Part shown: positions 24,529-29,807 of the stretch, one piece after another
How positions within the stretch are numbered: the stretch's first letter is position 1
Layout: each line of letters opens with the position of its first letter
From: JBBSEZ01 sp038239195
Lineage (GTDB): Bacteria; Planctomycetota; Planctomycetia; Gemmatales; Gemmataceae
Reading direction: 5' to 3'
Assembly: GCA_038239195.1 (NCBI GenBank)
Contig: JBBSEZ010000060.1
Location: 1-29,807 of the forward strand
Length of the DNA stretch: 29,807 bases
Translations under genes and position numbers: made by a program
Notes under the pieces: model-generated
The model's input: only the letters and a program-made list of their open reading frames with translations
Told to the model about the DNA's origin: nothing
Database searches by the model: none

Positions 24529-25086
24529 TCACTTTTTCGCTTCCTCTTTCTTGGGGGGCGGCGGCGGGTCGGGCGGCTTGGTCCAGATCGGCTCGACGGC
24601 CAGCTTCGACGCGGCCACGGCGGTCGGGTTGAGCGACGCCTGGCCCCAGGCGACCTCGAGGGGCACCTTGGCGAAATCGACGATGCAGCCATCGCGGCTG
24701 AAGCAGCTCTGGTCGAAGGTCGAGCCCATGAAGATGCAATCGACGGGGCAGGGATCGACGCACAGCGCGCAGAACATGCACTTGGTGTAGTCGATCTTGA
24801 AGCCGTTGACCCGGAAGCCCTTGCCGACGGGGTTCTTGATCTTCTCGATGTAGATGCAATCGACCGGGCAAGCCTTGGCGCACTTGTCGCAGCCGATGCA
24901 GGTGGACAGGTCGAAGCGATGGAAGCCCCGGTAGCGCGGCTTGACGGGCACCGGCAGCTCGGGGTACTCGAAGCGCTCGGTGAAGGTCTTGCGCCGGTAG
25001 GTCTGGAGGAAGTACCAGAGCGTGATGTACATGCCCTGGGTGACGGTCCGCACCGCCAGGTAGACATTGTTGAACCAGAGACGCAT
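24529..25086 (-). CDS. nuoI: NADH-quinone oxidoreductase subunit I (2x[4Fe-4S])
   Basis: 185 residues from the ATG at 25086; upstream in-frame starts overlap the predicted -10 box. NuoI carries clusters N6a and N6b and hands electrons to NuoB. Two ferredoxin motifs are present: CIGCDKCAKACP (Cys63, 66, 69, 73) and CMFCALCVDPCP (Cys103, 106, 109, 113). The N-terminal amphipathic segment (NNVYLAVRTVTQGMYITLWYF) fits attachment near the membrane. A Pro-rich tail ends the protein. It is the first gene of the cluster, with A, B, C and D following and E, F, G, H and J-N not visible. Confidence 0.95.
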   Translation of the reverse strand: MRLWFNNVYLAVRTVTQGMYITLWYFLQTYRRKTFTERFEYPELPVPVKPRYRGFHRFDLSTCIGCDKCAKACPVDCIYIEKIKNPVGKGFRVNGFKIDYTKCMFCALCVDPCPVDCIFMGSTFDQSCFSRDGCIVDFAKVPLEVAWGQASLNPTAVAASKLAVEPIWTKPPDPPPPPKKEEAKK

Positions 25087-25135
25087 GGCGGGCCCCGCGA
25101 GCGGAGGGTGGAGAGGATCGACGCTCCTCCCCTTC

Positions 25136-25164
25136 ATTATAGAAGTGGGGAGGGGGCCCGCAAG
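25136..25164 (-). promoter_or_regulatory. Predicted promoter of the nuoI cluster
   Basis: A perfect TATAAT (25141-25136) lies about 50 bases upstream of nuoI. A weak CTTGCG (25164-25159) sits 17 bases further upstream. Confidence 0.5.
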
Positions 25165-25186
25165 ATGACAAGGGCGCGCCACTTCT
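25141..25186. promoter_or_regulatory. Inverted repeat in the nuoI/FHA divergent region
   Basis: AGAAGTGG (25141-25148) and CCACTTCT (25179-25186) are complementary 8-base arms flanking the region upstream of the nuoI -10 box. It could be an operator; evidence is only positional. Confidence 0.25.
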
Positions 25187-25337
25187 CCGCACGAGCCTCA
25201 TTCACGTGCTACGGTAAAATCGTCCCGTCTCTGAATCTCTCCCCGTTCCGATCCCGTGCGGGGTGACACGCGCCACGCTCTTCGGAGCGCGCTCTCTTCT
25301 GGCGGTGCTCAATCTACCGAGCTCTTTGGGGCCAACC

Positions 25338-26414
25338 ATGCGCCGAGACCAAGACGACAAGATCGACCCGCAGCAACCCGCCCTGATCGTGACGTACGGC
25401 AACACCAAGCGCAAGCATCGCCCGCTGGATCGCGAGGTGATCTTGCTGGGCCGCTCGCCGGGGTGCGACCTCGGACTGGTGTCGCCCGAGGTGGCGCCCG
25501 TCCACTGCGTCCTGGTGCGGGGGACGGGCGGCTGGCGCATTCGCGACTGCTCGGGCCGGCCCGGCACCTACGTCAACGGGCGACAGGTCCACGACGAGCC
25601 CCTGTGCGACGGCGACACTGTCCAGGTCGGCAGCTTCAGCTTCCAGGCCCATCTGCCCCGCGCTCACCCCACGCCCCAACCGGCGCCCGGCGCGCCCGTT
25701 GCCCCGAGCGAGGTCGCCGAGCAACAACACCGGGAGCGCTCGCGCCGCAACCTGGCACACCATGCGCTTCGGTTGCGGCGCGAGGTGCGCGCCGGCGCCA
25801 GCGCCCAGGCGGCCCTGGCCCGGCAGCAAGCCGACCTCGATCGCCAGGAAGCGCGTTTGCGCGGGCTCTGGCGCGAGCACGAGGCGCGCATGGCCCGGCC
25901 CGCCGCCCCGCGCGAGCTCGCCGTCGAGCTTCCCGCTTCGCTCGATCGCCGCCGGCAGGAGCTGGCCTACTACGCGGCGCACCTGCGCCGCCAGGGAGAG
26001 AAGTTGCGGGCACAACAGGAGTCCCTCGCCCAGCAGGAGCAAGAGTGCGGCGACGGCGAGGCGGAGCTCCACCAGTTCCGGCTGGAGTTGGAGAGCGATC
26101 GGCTCTTGCTGGACGAGCAGTTGCTCGCCGCGCGGCAGCGGCTGGCCGAGGTCGAGGAAACGGCACGCGGAGTGGAACAAGAGCTCGCCCACGAGCGGGC
26201 TGAGCTGGCTCGCGAGCGGGCAAAGCTGGAGCAGCAACGCGCCTCGGCGCGCCCCGAGCGCGAAGGGATGGAGGAGGACGTGAGCGCCAAACTCGAGTCG
26301 GTGCGCCGGCTGCGGCAGGAGCTCGCGGAGCGCCGGCAGGCCCCCAGCGGGGCCGTCAAGCCGCCGAAGTCGCGGCAATTGCGGCGCCTGCCGAACGAGC
26401 AACGGCCCGTTTAG
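25338..26414 (+). CDS. FHA domain protein with long coiled coil
   Basis: 358 residues from the ATG at 25338; the upstream open frame starts at a GTG and lacks protein character. The FHA fold covers about residues 15-105, with LGRSPGCDLGL (Arg39, Ser40), HCVLV (His56), and TYVNGRQV (Asn80). FHA domains bind phosphothreonine, so it may act downstream of a Ser/Thr kinase. After a Pro-rich linker, residues about 135-345 are a long Arg/Glu/Gln/Leu-rich coiled coil (RRQELAYYAAHLRRQGEK, EQELAHERAELARERAK), then a basic tail. It may be a scaffold. It is divergent from the nuo cluster. No signal peptide or membrane segment is visible. Confidence 0.88.
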   Translation: MRRDQDDKIDPQQPALIVTYGNTKRKHRPLDREVILLGRSPGCDLGLVSPEVAPVHCVLVRGTGGWRIRDCSGRPGTYVNGRQVHDEPLCDGDTVQVGSFSFQAHLPRAHPTPQPAPGAPVAPSEVAEQQHRERSRRNLAHHALRLRREVRAGASAQAALARQQADLDRQEARLRGLWREHEARMARPAAPRELAVELPASLDRRRQELAYYAAHLRRQGEKLRAQQESLAQQEQECGDGEAELHQFRLELESDRLLLDEQLLAARQRLAEVEETARGVEQELAHERAELARERAKLEQQRASARPEREGMEEDVSAKLESVRRLRQELAERRQAPSGAVKPPKSRQLRRLPNEQRPV

Positions 26415-26441
26415 GCGTGCGGCTGGAAACCATCTCCCTGG

Positions 26442-26465
26442 AGGACGGCTCGGGAGGGCCGTCCT
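26442..26465 (+). terminator. Possible terminator after the FHA gene
   Basis: AGGACGGC (26442-26449) and GCCGTCCT (26458-26465) form an 8-bp stem with an 8-base loop shortly after the FHA stop. No T-run is present. Confidence 0.4.
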
Positions 26466-26572
26466 ACAAGGATGCCTTCTCCTGCCGCTCGCCCAAGGCG
26501 CCCGCGGGCCCCTGCGCGGCGGAGGGAGGAGCTAGGCCCCCACCAGTGACGGGGACGGGCAAGCCGGGGGCG

Positions 26573-26905
26573 TTAGCGCACCGCCTCCAGGAAGCGGTAG
26601 TCGTACATCCACCCCTCGCCCTCCTGGTCGCTGAGGACGGCGATCCGCCCCGTGGTCGTGAACGCCACCTTGAAGATTTCCCACTCGCCCTCGCCAATGT
26701 CGCCCTGTTGGGAGGTCACCCCGCCCTCCTCCCACACGATCGAGACCCCGGACCCGCCGGCGTTCTCGAAGTGGCCCAGCCGGGTGATTCGGCCATAATG
26801 CCACTCGAACTTGGCCCCCGCCTCCTTCGCCTGCGCCGCCTCCAGCGCTTCCGAGCCGGCCTCGTGCATCTGGCGCTTCGCGTCTTCGGACTTCCGCTTT
26901 GCCAT
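26573..26905 (-). CDS. Small protein of unknown function (110 aa)
   Basis: The ATG at 26905 has AGGA upstream. The protein starts MAKRKSEDAKRQMHEAG, with a charged helix to about residue 30, then a beta-rich segment (AKFEWHYGRITRLGHFEN, GVSIVWEEGG, EWEIFKVAFTTTGRIAVLSDQEG, WMYDYRFLEAV). The codon pattern and ribosome site support a real gene. I do not recognise the family. The MAKRK start and leader resemble the 62-residue gene upstream at 27409-27597. Confidence 0.65.
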   Translation of the reverse strand: MAKRKSEDAKRQMHEAGSEALEAAQAKEAGAKFEWHYGRITRLGHFENAGGSGVSIVWEEGGVTSQQGDIGEGEWEIFKVAFTTTGRIAVLSDQEGEGWMYDYRFLEAVR

Positions 26906-27408
26906 AGACTTTGTCCTGTTAGCGTGCTTCTCGCCGCCCTTGGTTCATTGCCTACGTCGCGGCAGCACGAGGAAGAGTGTCGCGTTTCGTTCCTCGACCG
27001 TCAGCCGTCCGCCGCTCTGGCCCTTGTGAATCAGCCGTTACTCTACGGCACTGAAGGAACCTTGACCAGGATCGCAGGTGTTGGCTGTCCGGCAGGCGGG
27101 AAAGGATCTTGGTCCTGTGGGGTTTCGGCCCCCATGGCGGGGCGCCCTGTAGGCCCAAGCAGGTCGCGCGCGGAGGAACTCGACCAAAGACCTCGCCGGG
27201 CGGCCCCGTTGCAAGGCCATCAACCCTCCGGCTCTGTTCAAGTGCGACGAGTGACGGCCCACCCCCTTGCGTCGATACCACGGCCCCGGCCGAAGGCCGA
27301 GGCCCGATTGCGAAAGCCTCGCCACGGGCGAGGCGCGATCCGCCCGTCGGCGGAAGACGCGGGTCGGATACGGCCGGCCCGCGTTCCCGTCGCGACTGCC
27401 GTGAGGGG
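26906..27408. other. Intergenic region with short hairpins
   Basis: About 500 bases without a convincing gene. A compact hairpin GCCTCGCC/GGCGAGGC (27316-27334, loop ACG) is the clearest structure. No promoter could be assigned for the 110-residue gene. Confidence 0.5.
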
Positions 27409-27597
27409 CTACTTGGCCTCCTCCTTCTCGTCTTCCAGGGCGTCGGCGGCGGCGATGGCGTCGATGACGTCCTTGGCCTCCTGGACGCCGCCGGACAGCT
27501 TGACCATCCGTCGCGCAGCGGCCACCAGCGCGTGGTGGACGTCCCAGGCAGCAGCCGCCAGGACGAGTTTCTCGGCATCGTACTTCCTTTTCGCCAT
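27409..27597 (-). CDS. Small helical protein of unknown function (62 aa)
   Basis: The ATG at 27597 has AAAGGGAAAG just upstream. The sequence begins MAKRKYDAEK and reads as Ala-rich helices (LVLAAAAWDVHHALVAAARR, SGGVQEAKDVIDAIAAADAL) ending in an acidic EDEKEEAK tail. The longer open frame to 27798 is not supported. The family is not recognised. The MAKRK start is shared with the gene at 26573-26905. Confidence 0.6.
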   Translation of the reverse strand: MAKRKYDAEKLVLAAAAWDVHHALVAAARRMVKLSGGVQEAKDVIDAIAAADALEDEKEEAK

Positions 27598-27898
27598 AAC
27601 TTTCCCTTTCCCGTTCGGGTGCTCCATTCTGACTGAGTTCCCTCCCTTTTTGTAGGCGCGCCCCATCCCCCCGTCAGCCCCCCCCCAACGTCCGCGCCAG
27701 CGGAGGGCATCCCGGCCGCCCTGTTGGAGGGCGACCGGGGCGACCTCTCTGTTCCGCGCCTGCACCCTGGTCGAGACAGCTTGGCCCGACGCGCTCACTT
27801 CTTGCCCGGGCCCCCTGCGGGGGCAGGGCGACGGCGAGGCGGGGCGGCGGGCCGAGAGTAAGGAGGGGCACCTGCCGGTTCGCTCTCGGGGCGTTCGC
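27598..27898. other. Intergenic region between the 62-aa gene and MOSC gene
   Basis: About 300 GC-rich bases with short runs of C. No gene, promoter or terminator could be supported here. Confidence 0.5.
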
Positions 27899-28473
27899 TC
27901 ACACCGGCCTCAGCGGCACGTGGGGCCCCGAAGGCACCTCGACGCGGACGCGGTCGCCAGGCCTCACCACTCCGCCCAGCAGGACGACGCCCATGATGCC
28001 CGCCTTGAAGACGACCCTGCGTCCCGCCCGTGCCGACGTCGCCGTCCTCAGCCCCGGCCGTACGCGGTTCAACTGGGCGCACGGGGTGCGCAGGCCGGTC
28101 ACCTCGACCACCGCCGTCGTCCCCAAATGGAGCCGAGCTCCGGTCGGCAGGTCGAGCAGGGCGATGCCGCGGGTCGTGACGTTCTCGCCCATCTGACCGG
28201 GGGCCAGGTCGAGCCCGCGTGCCCGCAACTCGTCGTGCAATTCGGCGTGGATCAGATGCACCTGCGACAGGTTGGGCCGGTCCGGGTCGCGCCTCACCTG
28301 GTAGCGGTGGCGCACCTTCTCCCCCGCGTGCGCGTCCCCCTCGACGCCCAGCCCGGCGAGGAGCCGGATGACTTCCTGGGGCGCCTTGCTCAGCGTTTGG
28401 TCGGGGAACGGCTGACGGCGACGACTGCGCCGCCGGCGCCTTCACCTTCCACTGGTGCTCGCACGCTTTGCAT
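27899..28473 (-). CDS. MOSC domain protein, broken by a one-base deletion
   Basis: MOSC domains (molybdenum cofactor sulfurase C-terminal) bind sulfur-bearing or metal-cofactor substrates. The intact frame from 28315 gives RHRYQVRRDPDRPNLSQVHL, then MGENVTTRGIALLDLPTGARLHLG, VVEVTGLRTPCAQLNRVRPGL with the conserved Cys, and KAGIMGVVLLGGVVRPGD. The usual N-terminal segment lies in another frame: VVAVSRSP ends at the C-run (28403-28406) and continues in the body frame as DQTLSKAPQEVIRLLAGLG. Adding one C would join them; the start is then likely the ATG at 28473, giving about 191 residues. It is either a pseudogene, a sequencing error or a frameshift site. With the base restored, its start overlaps the zinc-ribbon gene. 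Confidence 0.75.
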
Positions 28474-28604
28474 CGGTATTTCGTCTCCGTCGCTTCCACC
28501 ACGCCCTGCTCCGGGTCGGCGGCGAGCTTCTTCCGTCCCCGGAAGGTGTATTCGCCGCCGCCGCACGCAGGGCAAGCCCTGGCTGCCGGTTTCTGCTGTT
28601 CCAT
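28390..28604 (-). CDS. Small zinc-ribbon protein, same one-base lesion
   Basis: The ATG at 28604 begins MEQQKPAARACPACGGGEYT, with Cys11/Cys14 and Cys45/Cys48 (YRCKACEHQWKVK) forming a zinc-ribbon pair typical of short planctomycete proteins. As sequenced the frame runs on to 27795 without a stop. If one base is restored in the C-run at 28403-28406, it instead reaches a TGA at 28390-28392 after TKR, giving about 71 residues. The function is unknown; such ribbons bind zinc and perhaps nucleic acid. The overlap with the MOSC N-terminus would be about 80 bases in a different frame. Confidence 0.65.
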
Positions 28605-28671
28605 TCGTCGGGGCCACTGCCTCACGGTCCGGGCGCATTTTACTGGCGGACCACGAGGATGAAAGAGAAGA

Positions 28672-28699
28672 GGCCAGCGACTGGGGGAAGTCGCTGGCC
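28672..28699 (-). terminator. Probable terminator hairpin
   Basis: GGCCAGCGACT (28672-28682) and AGTCGCTGGCC (28689-28699) form an 11-bp stem with a 6-base loop. Read on the minus strand it is followed by TCTTCTCTTTC, so it probably ends minus-strand transcripts from the 29-kb side. Confidence 0.6.
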
Positions 28700-29070
28700 T
28701 TCGTGGATGAGCCAGGGGGACGGGATTGGGGCGTGGAGGGCGGGCCGGGGGAAGCGGCCCGACAGGTTATTCGCTAAGGGCATCGAATGCACTCCGCGTG
28801 CCAAATGCGCAGCCCGCACCTGCTCGACGGCGCAACCGACTGCGCAACATGACTATCCGCACGGACGGACGGGCCTGGCCTCTGCCCCCACATGGGGGCA
28901 GATGGTAACTTTTACCGGCAGGACGTGCTTATGGCACGATCCTACCCGAAGTCGTCGCGGCGGGGAACGAAAAACGGGGTGAGGTGGCGCGGCAACGAGG
29001 GCCTGCCCGGACCTCCTCGATCCACGGGGCCTCGCGGCGAGGGGCTGTCAACAGCGCCGCGGGCTGGCCC
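28700..29070. other. Intergenic region, no gene supported
   Basis: The open frames here lack protein character. It holds a hairpin pair at 28881-28916. No promoter or tRNA could be identified. Confidence 0.5.
28881..28916. repeat. Adjacent palindromes
   Basis: TCTGCCCCC (28881-28889) and GGGGGCAGA (28894-28902) form a perfect 9-bp hairpin. It is followed directly by GGTAACTTTTACC (28904-28916), itself an inverted repeat. The combination resembles a transposon end, but no second end is visible. Confidence 0.4.
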
Positions 29071-29079
29071 CGAAAGAAG

Positions 29080-29110
29080 ACCGGCCGCCTGGGTGGTCCA
29101 GGCGGCCGGT
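29080..29110 (-). terminator. Terminator of RNA element copy 2
   Basis: The minus strand reads ACCGGCCGCCTGG, a short loop, then CCAGGCGGCCGGT and TCTTCTTTC, matching the end of copy 1 in position and stem sequence. Confidence 0.7.
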
Positions 29111-29166
29111 GGGGATCAGGAGGCCTCTACTACACGACCTGGGGCGCGGAGGGCTCACGGCCACGC

Positions 29167-29251
29167 CGGGGGTACGCCCCCCTTAAATCGGGTGGGACCA
29201 TGATCGGCGGGGTTGTTCCAGTCCACCCGATTTAAGGGGGGCGTACCCCCG
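29167..29251. repeat. Exchangeable long hairpin of RNA element copy 2
   Basis: The arms 29167-29195 (begins CGGGGGTACG, ends TCGGGTGG) and 29223-29251 are perfectly complementary over 29 bases. They share only chance-level similarity with the copy 1 arms. The 27-nt loop is conserved with copy 1. Confidence 0.85.
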
Positions 29252-29383
29252 ACAGCGGGGCTGAAACAGCCCTCCTCGCGACGCATGACAGACCAGACGC
29301 TCGGGCGGCGCAACGCCGCCCCGGTGCAAGGCACCCAAGCTAGACCTGGCCTCCTGATTGGCCCCCAGAGCGGGACCACAACC

Positions 29384-29411
29384 GTTGTACTGCGGGGATT
29401 GGGCGAGGCAA
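29384..29411 (-). promoter_or_regulatory. Predicted promoter of RNA element copy 2
   Basis: The minus strand has TTGCCT (29411-29406), a 16-base spacer and TACAAC (29389-29384), the same layout as copy 1. The predicted start is about G29377. Confidence 0.55.
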
Positions 29412-29476
29412 TAGGCCCCCGGGAAGCGGGGTGGCCTTTCGGTGGCGGGGGAGAGGGGGCAAGCGAGCCGCCCGGC

Positions 29477-29640
29477 TCACTTCCGACCGAGCACCCAGTC
29501 TAGCACGTGGCATCCCTTGACGTGCCCGCCCTGCCGGCAGGGCTCCGCGGCGGCCTTCTCGCCCAGGTAGGCCAGCGCGTCGGCCAGGATGAGAAAACGG
29601 TCGCTCGCGAGCGGGAAGGCCCGTCGTTGGGGGGCGCCCG
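29477..29640 (-). CDS. C-terminal fragment of an unknown protein
   Basis: The minus frame ending at the stop 29477-29479 encodes about 45 protein-like residues: FPLASDRFLILADALAYLGE, then KAAAEPCRQGGHVKGCHVLD and WVLGRK. Beyond about 29640 the sequence becomes runs of C and G and the frame is unreliable, so the start cannot be set. Family not recognised. Confidence 0.4.
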
Positions 29641-29807
29641 GGGGCCCGCGCACCACGGCCACCGGGGGGCGGCCAACCGTACCGCGGACCCCCCCCCCCC
29701 CACGCAGCCCCCCCACCAAAGCTGGTTTTGGGAGGGCCCCCCCCCGGGCGGGCGGGTGGCCCCGCCCCGGGCGCCCCCCCCCCCCACGGGCCTTCCCGCT
29801 CGCGAGC
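29603..29807. other. Terminal foldback and low-complexity end
   Basis: The last 22 bases (29786-29807) are the exact reverse complement of 29603-29624 (GCTCGCGAGCGGGAAGGC...). The bases between are runs of C and G with weaker inverted similarity around a pivot near 29700. This looks like a foldback assembly or read artefact. Confidence 0.6.

Larger units (their letters stand above)
29071..29377 (-). ncRNA. Structured RNA element, copy 2 (unrecognised family)
   Basis: An inverted second copy of the 10.9-11.2 kb element, about 307 nt. It has the matching closing helix (ATCAGGAGGCC at 29115-29125 with GGCCTCCTGAT at 29348-29358), one base pair longer than in copy 1, where a G-U takes the place of the A-U. 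The small hairpins, the terminal helix and a terminator hairpin are the same. The long hairpin sits at the same internal position and has the same 29-bp core length, but with different arm sequence. Transcription would run leftwards from the promoter at 29384-29411. The neighbouring genes differ from those around copy 1, so the element is a dispersed unit and not a leader of one gene. Confidence 0.75.

Noticed and set aside
27795..28390. Long C-terminal extension of the zinc-ribbon protein
   Set aside because: It is low-complexity Arg/Ala/Pro sequence in the wrong phase of the MOSC gene and results from the one-base lesion at 28403-28406.
28780..28870. Possible tRNA-like sequence
   Set aside because: No T-loop consensus GGTTCGAATCC or acceptor stem pairing could be found.
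28892..29203. Plus-strand open frame over RNA element copy 2
   Set aside because: It overlaps the terminator and helices of the RNA element and has no ribosome site or recognisable domain.

Overview
The window is GC-rich, densely coding DNA from a planctomycete, most likely a Gemmataceae-type bacterium. Indicators are a DUF1501 protein, a sulfatase, a protein kinase with a C-terminal DUF4384, an N-terminal LEPLEDR motif on an Ig-repeat surface protein, a DUF3365 haem protein, and a huge multihaem cytochrome with LVIVD repeats. Lineage is inferred from gene families only.

Layout. 163-7735 (minus) is a compact three-gene unit: Ig-repeat surface protein, transmembrane Ser/Thr kinase, then an exported TPR-CHAT protease-like protein whose start overlaps the kinase stop (ATGA). 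7985-10651 (minus) is a GH63/MGH1-like glucosidase. 10.86-11.2 kb (plus) holds a structured RNA element with its own promoter and terminator. 11256-15178 carries a DUF1501 protein, a small unknown gene, a DUF3365 haem protein and a sulfatase. 15870-19817 (plus) is a 1315-residue periplasmic cytochrome with ten haem sites. 19.86-20.4 kb is a transposase relic. 20513-25086 (minus) is a partial complex I cluster in the order nuoI, DUF2203 gene, nuoA, nuoB, nuoC, nuoD; its NuoA carries a large repeat insertion. 25338-26414 (plus) is an FHA/coiled-coil protein. 26.5-28.6 kb (minus) has two small genes, a MOSC protein and a zinc-ribbon protein; the last two are both broken by what looks like one missing base. 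29.07-29.4 kb (minus) holds a second copy of the RNA element. The final ~170 bases are low-complexity and end in a foldback, which looks like an assembly artefact.

Most notable observation: the two RNA elements (10.86-11.2 kb plus, 29.07-29.41 kb minus) are about 92-95% identical outside one hairpin. Each has a matching promoter (TTGCCN, 16 bp, TAGAAC or TACAAC), a shared set of hairpins, a long-range closing helix and a terminator. At the same internal position both have a perfect 29-bp stem. The two stem sequences are unrelated, while the ~25-nt loop between the arms is conserved. Pairing and arm length are kept while sequence is exchanged, as expected of a modular or programmable hairpin. 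I do not recognise the family.

How the genes might work together. The cytochrome and the DUF3365 protein are periplasmic haem proteins near a respiratory NADH dehydrogenase cluster. The surface protein, kinase and CHAT protein look like an envelope signalling module. No tRNA, rRNA or CRISPR array was seen.
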